From the NCBI GenBank assembly GCA_015179025.1, contig WHUX01000518.1, forward strand, positions 1 through 21,212: a stretch of DNA of 21,212 nt, read 5' to 3'. Source of the DNA: Terfezia claveryi (Eukaryota > Ascomycota > Pezizomycetes > Pezizales > Pezizaceae). The notes under the pieces are model-generated. The model was not told where the DNA came from, ran no database searches, and saw only the letters and a program-made list of their open reading frames with translations. Position 1 is the stretch's first letter; each line of letters begins with the position of its first letter. Below are positions 8,788 to 16,745 of the stretch, piece after piece. Position numbers and translations under genes: made by a program.

Positions 8788-9194
8788 ATGTCTAGCTCAC
8801 AGACACCAAGAGGGCCTCGCCAGCCCTACTAACCCCTTACATTCCCAGATGTCACACCCCGTACCATCACCCAAAGACTACACAATCTTCCTCAATCTGA
8901 TACAGATATGGAAGATGACCTTATTGATATCCCAATGGAGGATATTCTATCTCGTGGGATGGAATCCTCAAGACACCCTATATACTCTCCAGATGAGTTA
9001 ACCACATTCCCACCTGGTTTATTAGAATGATTTGGACAATCTTCCCGAAGGCCTCCCCATCGAACAGCCAGTAACACATCATCACGATGTCCTACCTAGC
9101 CTCCACCATGCCCTACATGACCATCTCGACCAAGTTTAAGCCAAAAAGAGTATGACCAATTATTGGCTCGTATTGTTCGAGATGGATCCATTGA
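8788..9194 (+). pseudogene. C2 gag N-terminal remnant
   Basis: ATG at 8788 begins the same MSSSQTPRGPRQ start as C3. Within this short piece CAA, CGA, CAG and CGA codons of C3 have become TAA, TGA, TAG and TGA, four C-to-T stops. The TAA at codon 15 is shared with C1. The sequence breaks off in GATGGATCCATTGA, equivalent to about 12283 of C3, and the next bases belong to pol. The proline-rich, acidic N-terminal part and part of the first helix are therefore present, while the capsid-like domain and zinc knuckle are gone. Confidence 0.87.
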
Positions 9195-10374
9195 CCCCAC
9201 TCCTTATGGACTCGAGCTAAAAAGAGCGTTAGAAATCGAGGAGGTTACAGATTTCGCTGACTTTGACGAAGTACTTGCAGAGACTCAATATATCGGATTA
9301 ATTGAAATAGGGGAATGAGATTATCAGAGGTTCGCCAATAGAGATGTTCACAAGGTTATAAAAATAACAGCGACTGAAAATATCCATTAACTTGCTGATC
9401 GATTGCCAACACAGTACAGGGATTTTGTAAAAATCTTTGGAAAGGAGTTGCAATCCGCTCTTCCTACGCATGGTCCATAAGACATGACAATTGAGTTAGA
9501 AGAAGGAAAGAGTCCCCCGTCAGGAAAACTATACCCCCTCTCCCCTGATGAATTGGAGCTTCTTAAAGAATACCTAGATGAGTAGCTCCGAACCAGCAAG
9601 ATAAGACCAAGCAAAAGCAGTACTGGCGCTCCTATATTCTTCACCAAACAGCCAAATGGCAAGCTCAGAATAGTAATAGACTATAGAGGGCTCAATGCCA
9701 TAACCAAAAAAGACAAGTATCCCCTACTACTTATGACTACCCTAATGGAACAAGTTGGTACTTCACAGGTTTTCTCCAAACTCGACCTTAAACTCAGGTT
9801 TAACCTACTCAGAATAGCGGCCGGAGACGAGTGGAAAACAGCATTCAAGACAAGATATGGCTTATACAATATACAGTTATGCCTTTTGGGCTAACTAATG
9901 TGCCATCTGTTTTCCAGCGACATGTTAACAATATTCTATCAGAACGAATTGACCGAGGAATAGTTGTATATATTGATGATATCCTTATTTATACCCAAAC
10001 AGAGGAAGAACATGTCGAGCTCGTCCATTGGGTGCTGCAGAAACTAACGGAGAATAACCTTTGTGTCAACATAGACAAGTGTATCTTCCATGTCCCGGAA
10101 GTCGAATTCGTGGGATTTAAAGTAGGTACAAAGGGGATACAAATGGGGCAGGAGAAAGTCGAGGATATCAACGCCTGGCAGGCTCCTCGGAACGTCAAAG
10201 AAGTGCAGAGGTTTATTGGATTTGCTAATTTCTATCGACGGTTTATTCAAGGCTTTAGTAGTTTGGCTTTGCCGATACAGACATTAAAGCACAATGGAGT
10301 TCCTTGGAACTGGACACAGCAGTGTCAACAGGACTTCGATGAGTTGAAATATAGGTTTACAACCGCTCCGATAC
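9195..10374 (+). pseudogene. C2 pol remnant: protease end, reverse transcriptase, connection
   Basis: Closely parallels 14690-15868 of C3, from TPYGLELKRALEIEE on. Stops include a TGG-to-TGA at about 9316, CAT-TAA at about 9390, CAA-to-TAA at about 9477 and GAG-TAG near 9583, and a one-base loss near 9867. The second part (9883-10361) is open and keeps VMPFGLTN, the YIDD catalytic box near 9970-9980 and the FIGFANFYRRF connection. The sequence stops at ccgatac, where C3 has inserted, and the next bases of the gene are found at 20934. Against C3 this copy has kept the bases GGATTTGC near 10218 that C3 lacks. Confidence 0.9.
10370..10374 (+). other. Target site duplication, left copy (gatac)
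   Basis: GATAC directly precedes the TGTCAC start of C3 and is repeated directly after the GTGACA end at 20934-20938. Reading from 10374 into 20939 restores the undisturbed pol order seen in C3 at about 15864. A 5-bp duplication is usual for Ty3/gypsy integrase. Confidence 0.95.
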
Positions 10375-11530
10375 TGTCACGGGGTACATCCAGCCCTACC
10401 AAAGGTCTTGGGCCCTTATAGAACGACCCTAGAATCTATATGGACTCTAGGTACACTCTTAGTAGTGTGGTGCAAACGTTTCTAATACTTATCTATAAGA
10501 GTTAGTATATGAAACGGGTATGAACCTCGGAGTGGTTTATAATCATCCTAGATGGTTAAGACCCTTATGGAACGTCCATAGACCCTTGAGGGAGCTACGG
10601 TTTAAGTTTCATAAGAATCCGATTAACGGTTCAATAGTTATACTCAGATTAATATGCTGACTATATGCATATATATGCTAGCTATATTAGCTGTTACCCT
10701 GAAGTCTTGGCGTTACCCTGAATATTGAATTATTACCCTGAACTGCAGGAAAATAATTCGGTAAAAATAACTAAAAAAATGAAGGACCGAGGGCGCACTT
10801 TAGACCAAAGTGCGTCCGGTGACACTATAAGGGAGTGCGCCCAGGACAGAGGCCAAAGGTAGGGCCAAAACATAAAGTTCTCTGAATTTAATGTTTCAAG
10901 GTTCTATCTAGGCCTACTCTTCGTCCTGATTCCATTTCTGCAATCCTTTTTATGATCGGAGTTAAACTCATGGAGATATAAGACTTTTAATATGGTCATA
11001 TAGGTCCACGAGGAGGTTTACTTATTATTGGTAATAACTCCATGAATAATTTGGGTATCGAGATAAACTAAGATTCTATAATCTTCTATGCGTTGATACC
11101 TTTCCAATGGTAATCTACTTGTGACCCACGGTTCTCTATTCATAGAGTTATGTGCAGTTGAAAATTATTTTCAATGGACACTAGACACTATTAAGTGAAT
11201 ATTGCCGGAAACATAATTAGATGCCTTCGGATATTGTCGGATGGTAATTCGATAGTATCGGGATTGGTAACGTATCTGAAATTGAATTTAGTTGTCTCGG
11301 ATAAGAATTCTTTAATGGGATAAGCGAGCTATAAGCGAAGTACGTATAATATGCAGACATGGGAATATTCTCTACGTTCGGGTTAGTAACCTGTGACAAC
11401 GAGTGCAGATAGCAACTGCATTAACAAAGGTGTGGATGGCATAACACTTAGGAAGAAATTCCGAGGTGACAGGTAGGCCCGCGTTTTATAAAATATTTTT
11501 ATCATAAGAATATCTACGAACACCGCGGGA

Positions 11531-11538
11531 TATAAATA
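11531..11538 (+). promoter_or_regulatory. TATA box of the C3 5' LTR
   Basis: TATAAATA, 300 bp before the LTR end, preceded by a GC patch (CCGCGG). All LTRs of the family that cover this region keep it. It would drive the genomic RNA, placing the start of the R region a few tens of bases downstream; the exact start is not visible. Confidence 0.68.
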
Positions 11539-11660
11539 GTGCAAGTAGTTCCGGTTGAATTTATTCTACCACCAGCGAGTATTCGAAAGCAAGAGCACCT
11601 TGAGTACACGAAGCCTACAAAGTTCTAAGTCTTGAGTTAACTTTACGTTCAAGCGACATA

Positions 11661-11761
11661 GGATTTATTTTGTGTTGCGAAATAAGATCCGTCGTGAGGA
11701 ACTATGTTGGATTGAACTTTACTGCTATAGGATTGATATTCTGTGTTGCGGAATAGATATC
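11661..11761 (+). other. Twin stem-loops in the C3 LTR leader
   Basis: Two imperfect copies of one motif, ATAGGATTxAT...TGTGTTGCG...AATAGAT. Each can fold: 11661-11690 pairs TTATTT with AAATAA plus GGAT with ATCC, and 11735-11761 pairs GATAT and TTC with their complements. Both present the loop TGTGTTGCG. They lie downstream of the TATA box and so should be in the 5' leader of the RNA. They are also present in C1, C2 and C4. Confidence 0.6.
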
Positions 11762-11831
11762 GTTGCGGCAGGAAATTACGGCCGTCCTAATAGTCGCAAG
11801 AGCGCTATCAGTCAATAGGGCCCCCGTGACA

Positions 11832-11879
11832 TTACTTTGTAGCCAGTGATTCTCGCTACATTTGCTATATACTCTAATC
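11832..11879 (+). other. C3 leader between LTR and gag; no standard primer-binding site
   Basis: Only 48 bp separate the LTR end from the gag ATG. The sequence begins TTACTTTGTAGCC and does not start with TGG, the complement of a tRNA CCA end. The bases TTACTTTGTAGCCAGTGATT are the same in C1 and C2 (C2 differs only after this point), so the segment is a conserved family feature whose priming role is unclear. Confidence 0.6.
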
Positions 11880-13801
11880 ATGTCTAGTTCACAGACACCA
11901 AGAGGGCCTCGCCAGCCCTACCAACCCCTTACATTCCCAGATGTCACACCCCGTGCCATCACACAAAGACCACACAATCTTCCTCAATCTGATACAGATA
12001 CGGAAGATGACCTTATTGATATCCCAATGGAGGACATTCTATCTCGTGGGATGGAATCCTCAAGACACCCTATATACTCTCCAGATGAGTTAACCACATT
12101 CCCACCTGGCTTATTAGAACGATTTGGACAACCTTCCCGAAGGCCTCCCCATCGAACAGCCAGTAACACATCATCACGATGTCCTACCCAGCCACCACCA
12201 CGTCCCACACGACCGTCTCGACCAAGTTTAAGCCAAGAAGAATATGACCAATTATTGGCACGAATTGTTAGAGATGGATCTATCGAGTTTGACCGGCAAC
12301 GAGCGGAGATTGCAGACCTTACAAGAGGTCTAAATGCCAAGCAAGCCTCCTAAAAGAAGCCCAAGATGCACATAAGGTTATTTTTGAAGGAGCAATGGCT
12401 ACATATGAAGACCTAAAGTTATTACGACAACAGGTCACCGAAGAAGTAGCAGCTTTAAAAGGTCAAACGGAAGGACAAGAGGATGCAGTTAAACGTTTAA
12501 CAGTATCCATCAGTGAGGCCTTAGAAAAACAATGGGAGGAACTAAGCAAGAAGCTCAAACAGGACACGAGGCAATAGTTGATGCGGCTAAAGTAGAGTTT
12601 GATGGCATCAAAGCAGATGTTGTCAAACTCCATGAATGGACACAAAAGGCGATCAAACAAGAGCAAGATGATCGTATTCGCAGTTGTGAGACTAATAAAG
12701 AATCTGTAGAAGAACTCTCTCGTCGGATTCAGACTCACAAAAGGAAGCTCAAAGACCTACAAGAGCAACCACTCAGCCAACAACGTCCACCAAAACGCAC
12801 TCGATCAATTGATGATGATATAGAAGATTTCATCATACGTGGTACTCGGACTGGTCCAGTACCACCCCCTCCGCCTCCACCATCACCTCCTCCACAAAAG
12901 AAAACTCGAGTTCTTTCTGAGAAAAAAGAACCTCGAAACCTCCCCCTACCACCGAAGTTCGATGGAACTTCAAGCAAGCTGAAGGAATTCCTGATGAAGG
13001 TAGACCACACCTTTGAACGCATGCCGCTAACATATCTACTCATAGCGAAAAAATCCTGTTCGTAGCGGATCTACTTACAGGAGGTGCGAGCACTTGGTAC
13101 TACGCAAACCAACACAAGCGTACACCAGACTCCAACTCCGGATGGGTTGAATGGGACACGTTTAATGTCTTTAAACGTGAATTCATAAACGCACACCAGA
13201 ACCAGCATGAGAAGCGGGATGCGAAGGTCTCCCTTCAGAAGGAGTTCCAGAAAAAAGGTGAGTTGATGAAAGATTTCATCGCTCGTGTCAGGGTTCACAG
13301 TTGGTAGCGGAACTACCACGGGAACAGCTCTGGGAGCACCTGATTAGTGCAATTCAGCCTGAGACTCGGGCCCATATGGTCCGAGTCAGTACTGATAAAG
13401 ACATTCTAGATAAGGTACCTGCTAGTACAGAAATGTGCTTCCAGGCTATCGCAAATCCGGGTCTCAGGTTGAGTATGAGAAGGTTAGGGAGGCACATGCA
13501 CAGAGCCAGTTCCGTCAAAAAGAACAGGCTGCTGGTGCGAAAAAGGAGGTACCCAATACCCCAAGACTACCGAAAAAAATCCGACAATCTCAAAGATCGG
13601 ATTACCAAACCAAAGCAGAAGGCAAAAACCAAGCCTGATGCCAAATCCAAGCCCAAGTCCGATACTTCCTCCAAGAAGGAAAAGAGCCTGGTCAAGATAA
13701 AGTCACATATGCAATGCGACAGGCTCGGAAAAAGGACGGACAGTGCATCAAGTGTGGGGACAAAACCCACATGATGGGTGACTGTTCAATGGTTGGAAGG
13801 T
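11880..13801 (+). pseudogene. C3 gag, split by several single-base indels
   Basis: Starts at ATG 11880 (MSSSQTPRGPRQPYQ). Domain order: proline-rich, acidic N-terminus; a long helical region with heptad-like spacing (from about 12235 to 12770); a proline run (12855-12893) and a basic patch; a capsid-like Ty3/gypsy gag domain (PLPPKFDGTSSKLKEFL, then KILFVADLLTGGASTWYY, WVEWDTFNVFKREFI); a Lys-rich stretch; and a CCHC zinc knuckle at 13744-13785. Compared with C1, one base is missing near 12340 and another near 12567. Further frame changes lie near 13040, 13295, 13440, 13640 and 13690. Unlike C1 and C2 there are no C-to-T stops. Gag packages the RNA; as written here it cannot be made in one piece. 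Confidence 0.88.
13744..13785 (+). other. CCHC zinc knuckle of C3 gag
   Basis: Frame 1 reads CIKCGDKTHMMGDC, exactly C-x2-C-x4-H-x4-C, the nucleocapsid motif that binds element RNA. It lies outside the longest open frames because of nearby indels. Confidence 0.92.
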
Positions 13802-14074
13802 TACGATGAGCAAAGTAAGGGAAAGGGAAAGGGAAAGAGGAGGCTAAGAAAGTGGCACAGTGTCTGCAGGAGCGGCTGTAGTAGCGCCACTTGAGGTTCA
13901 GTTTGGGCATATTGTCAGCGAGGATGAGTTGGATTATGGGGAAATTCGGACTGTTAGGGATGCGGGCTATCTAGTACGTCGGGTCGGATAGTCTCGCAGG
14001 ATTGGTTTTCTATTTGTGTTATAAGGAATGGCATCTCTGTTGGCAGTTGGAAGGAGGAACATGAAGGGGAACCG
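13802..14074 (+). pseudogene. C3 gag-pol junction region
   Basis: After the zinc knuckle the frame stops at about 13807. An open stretch (about 13855-13989) reads VSAGAAVVAPLEVQFGHIVS and VRDAGYLVRR up to a TAG, then another frame (QDWFSICVIRNGISVGSW) leads into the pol frame at 14075. This looks like the protein-coding bridge between gag and protease with one or two indels. Whether the family uses a frameshift or a stop here cannot be decided from this copy. Confidence 0.55.
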
Positions 14075-15781
14075 ATGGATATTGACCCTGTTTTGATTAG
14101 TTCTGTTTCTCGCAATTTGTCTTCTTCTGCTATTTCTTCTCTTTCTTTATCAAATAAAAACGCAAAAAAAGGGACAAAAAGAAAAGCTGATGATGAGGTG
14201 GCTCCTCATATTGGCGCACTCGAAAAAAGACCACGAAAGGTGGCGGTGCCGGATATTTCATTGGATGGAATTAAGGATCTCTCTTTGGCAGGAAAATCGG
14301 GTGCGAAGGTATTGAAGCGTGAAGGACTGAAATTTCTTATCTCTGTTAAGTTATCTTGGATGTACGGAGGAAATAAACGCGAAATTTCCATTAATGCTTT
14401 GGTTGATACTGGCGCAGAAGCCACGATTTTTGATTCTTCTTTCGTTGAACAGATGATGCTGCCTTGGGTTAAGAGGGAGAAAAGACTGAGATTAGAGAGC
14501 GCCGACGGCTCGATTCTCAAGAGGTCTGGCACAGTGCAGGTTCAGAACCTGCAGATGGAGGTCCCAGATGCAAGATCGGGACGAAACAAAACTCTTGACC
14601 TGGTAACTGAGGTTGCGTGCCTCGAACCAGGTCTTCCACTCATTTTGGGGATGGATTGGATTAAAGCCAATTGTGATAAGCTACGGGTCACCACTCCTTA
14701 TGGACTCGAGCTAAAAAGAGCGTTGGAAATCGAGGAGGTTACTGATTTCGCTGACTTTGACGAAGTACTTGCAGAGACTCAATATGTCGGATTAATTGAA
14801 ATAGGGGAATGGGATTATCAGAAGTTCGCTAATGGAGACGTTCGCAAGGTTATGAAAATAACAGCGACTGAAAATATCCATGAACTTGCTGATCGATTGC
14901 CAACACAGTACAGGGATTTTGTAAAAATCTTTGGAAAGGAGTTGCAATCCGCCCTTCCCACGCACGGTCCACAAGACATGACTATTGAGTTAGAAGAAGG
15001 AAAGAGTCCCCCGTCAGGAAAACTATACCCCCTCTCCCCTGATGAACTGGAGCTTCTCAAAGAATACCTAGATGAGATGCTCCGAACCGGCAAGATAAGA
15101 CCGAGCAAAAGCAGTGCTGGCGCTCCTATATTCTTCGCCAAACAGCCAAATGGCAAGCTCAGAATAGTCGTAGACTATAGAGGGCTCAATGCCATAACCA
15201 AAAAAGACAAGTATCCCCTACCACTTATGACTACCCTAATGGAACAAGTTGGTACTTCACAGGTTTTCTCCAAACTCGATCTCAAACTCGGGTTTAACCT
15301 ACTCAGAATAGCGGCCGGAGACGAGTGGAAAACAGCATTCAAGACAAGATATGGCTTATACGAATATACAGTTATGCCTTTTGGGCTAACTAATGCGCCA
15401 TCTGTTTTCCAGCGACATGTTAACAATATTCTATCGGAACGAATTGACCGAGGAATAGTTGTATATATTGATGATATCCTCATTTATACCCAAACAGAGG
15501 AAGAACATGTCGAGCTCGTCCGTTGGGTGCTGCAGAAACTAACGGAGAATAACCTTTGTGTCAACATAGACAAGTGTATCTTCCATGTCCCAGAAGTCGA
15601 ATTCGTGGGATTTAAAGTAGGTACAAAGGGGATACAAATGGGGCAGAAGAAAGTCGAGGACATCCTCGCCTGGCAGGCTCCTCGGAACGTCAAAGAAGTG
15701 CAGAGGTTTATTGGTTTGCTAATTTCTATCGCCGGTTTATTCAAGGCTTTAGTAGTTTGGCTTTGCCGATTCAGACACTGA
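14075..15781 (+). CDS. C3 pol: aspartic protease and reverse transcriptase
   Basis: Longest frame in the window, 568 codons; the coding match runs to about 15712 and the last 20 or so codons are out of frame. A Lys/Arg-rich start is followed by the protease active site LVDTGAEATIFD (Asp at codon 111), which cuts the polyprotein, with LPLILGMDW closing the protease fold. RT follows: GAPIFFAKQPNGKLR, VDYRGLN, FSKLDLK, TAFKTRYG, VMPFGLTNAPSVFQR and the catalytic YIDD box at codons 464-467, all intact. At about 15713 one base is missing relative to C2 (GGTTTGC against GGATTTGC). Frame 2 is open upstream of the ATG, so 14075 may not be the true start. Confidence 0.93.
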   Translation: MDIDPVLISSVSRNLSSSAISSLSLSNKNAKKGTKRKADDEVAPHIGALEKRPRKVAVPDISLDGIKDLSLAGKSGAKVLKREGLKFLISVKLSWMYGGNKREISINALVDTGAEATIFDSSFVEQMMLPWVKREKRLRLESADGSILKRSGTVQVQNLQMEVPDARSGRNKTLDLVTEVACLEPGLPLILGMDWIKANCDKLRVTTPYGLELKRALEIEEVTDFADFDEVLAETQYVGLIEIGEWDYQKFANGDVRKVMKITATENIHELADRLPTQYRDFVKIFGKELQSALPTHGPQDMTIELEEGKSPPSGKLYPLSPDELELLKEYLDEMLRTGKIRPSKSSAGAPIFFAKQPNGKLRIVVDYRGLNAITKKDKYPLPLMTTLMEQVGTSQVFSKLDLKLGFNLLRIAAGDEWKTAFKTRYGLYEYTVMPFGLTNAPSVFQRHVNNILSERIDRGIVVYIDDILIYTQTEEEHVELVRWVLQKLTENNLCVNIDKCIFHVPEVEFVGFKVGTKGIQMGQKKVEDILAWQAPRNVKEVQRFIGLLISIAGLFKALVVWLCRFRH

Positions 15782-15895
15782 CGCACAATGGAGTTCCTTG
15801 GAACTGGACACAGCAGTGTCAACAGGCCTTCGATGAGTAAAATATAGGTTCACCACGCTCCGATACTATGCCATTATCACCCAGAACGACCAAAA
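15713..15895 (+). pseudogene. C3 RT-RNase H connection, frameshifted
   Basis: Matches 10218-10374 of C2 with three small losses: one base at about 15713, bases in GAGTAAAATAT (C2: GAGTTGAAATAT) near 15836, and one in CACCACGCTCC (C2: TACAACCGCTCC) near 15852. It would link RT to RNase H (ANFYRRFIQGF, WNWTQQCQQ in C2). The site GATAC used as target by C3 in C2 is found here at 15863-15867. Confidence 0.85.
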
Positions 15896-16360
15896 ATGAT
15901 CGAGACAGATGCGTCTGATCTAGCAAAAGCTGGTATTCTATCCCAAAAAGAACCAGATGGTCGTTGGCACCCAGTAGCGTACTATTCGAAACGCTTTATC
16001 CCAGCAGAACTTAATTACGATGTCCATGACAAAGAAATGGTCGTAATTGTCAATTGTTTCCAAGAATGGAGACATTTTCTCATGGGTGCCCCGGAGGAGA
16101 TAATTGTGTATACGGATCACAAGAACCTTGAGTACTTTAATTCCACTAAAATACTCAATCGAAGGCAGGCCAGATGGGCGGAAATACTAAGCCAGTTCAA
16201 TTTTAGAATCATCTACCGCCCAGGTGATAAGAATGGCAAGGCAGATGCGCTTTCTCGTCAGGTTGATCCTGACCTCGAAGGAGGGGGAGAGAAGCAGGAC
16301 CACACGATTCGGATGTTCAAGCCTGGTCAATTCCAACTAGGAACAGTGAGGAGAGTCTAG
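15896..16360 (+). CDS. C3 RNase H domain
   Basis: Open from 15896 to the TAG at 16358-16360. The RNase H motifs are present: MIETDASDLAKAGILS with the first catalytic Asp, YDVHDKEMVVIV with the Glu, [11 protein letters not shown] with the next Asp, and KADALSRQ at the end. It removes element RNA after copying. The apparent ATG is internal to the polyprotein. The tail after about 16270 is Gly/Glu-rich linker. The frame to integrase is broken by the TAG or a nearby indel. Confidence 0.92.
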   Translation: MIETDASDLAKAGILSQKEPDGRWHPVAYYSKRFIPAELNYDVHDKEMVVIVNCFQEWRHFLMGAPEEIIVYTDHKNLEYFNSTKILNRRQARWAEILSQFNFRIIYRPGDKNGKADALSRQVDPDLEGGGEKQDHTIRMFKPGQFQLGTVRRV

Positions 16361-16745
16361 TAACGCGCCGCATTATGGCAGTGAAGGCCTCACAAACAGA
16401 AGAATCAAGTTGGTCGAAGGAGATCCAAGAGGCTGGCCTCAAGGATGACAAGTGGTTAGGGATTCGGAACGCGTTGAAGTTTGGCAAGGAGTATCCTGGA
16501 CTCGATCATTACGGTTTAGAAGATGACATGGTAACCTATGAACGTCGCCTATATATACCTGACAACAACTCCCTTAAGTTGAAAGTGGCTTTCCAGTGCC
16601 ATGATGCTAAAGTTGCAGGTCATTTCGGACGTGACAAAACCCTCGAGCTCATGAAACGAAATTACTACTGGCCTAACATGGAAGACTGGGTACGAAACTA
16701 CGTTCGCACATGCGATGCTTGCCAAAGAAACAAAACGCAAGACAC
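16361..16745 (+). CDS. C3 integrase, N-terminal zinc-binding domain
   Basis: Frame 1, with the first ATG at 16375. It reads a linker (SQTEESSWSKEIQEAG), LYIPDNNSLK, then the HHCC domain: CHDAKVAGHFG gives the two histidines, and YYWPNMEDWV with CDACQRNK gives the cysteines. The frame is lost at about 16735-16745 by a one-base change; the continuation KKYGKLVPLPIPYRPW is in frame 3. The TAG just upstream, at 16358-16360, separates it from RNase H in this copy. Confidence 0.9.

Larger units (their letters stand above)
7275..10374 (+). mobile_element. Element C2, left part: 5' LTR and internally deleted gag-pol
   Basis: Starts with a complete family C LTR inserted in C1 gag. Gag is followed until 9194, then the sequence jumps to pol at 9195-9197, so about 2.4 kb present in C3 (roughly 12284-14690: rest of gag, protease) is missing. 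Pol runs to 10374, where C3 is inserted. C2 continues at 20934. Both gag and pol carry many stops, mostly of C-to-T or G-to-A type. Confidence 0.93.
10375..11831 (+). repeat. C3 5' LTR (1457 bp)
   Basis: Begins TGTCACGGGG and ends CCCCGTGACA, a perfect 10-bp inverted repeat. Features from left to right: three TTACCCTGAA boxes (10694, 10713, 10733), the competing inverted repeats at 10791-10842, a TTGAAAATTATTTTCAA palindrome near 11157-11173, a TATA box at 11531, and two stem-loops at 11661-11690 and 11735-11761. There is no convincing gene in it; open frames on either strand are short and not kept between copies. Confidence 0.96.

Noticed and set aside
11555..11860. Tf1-like self-priming between leader and LTR-proximal site
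   Set aside because: Only a CTCGCT match of about six to seven bases was seen, and C1 and C2 do not keep it.
13071..13319. Minus-strand open frame opposite gag
   Set aside because: Shadow of the capsid-like gag domain on the plus strand.
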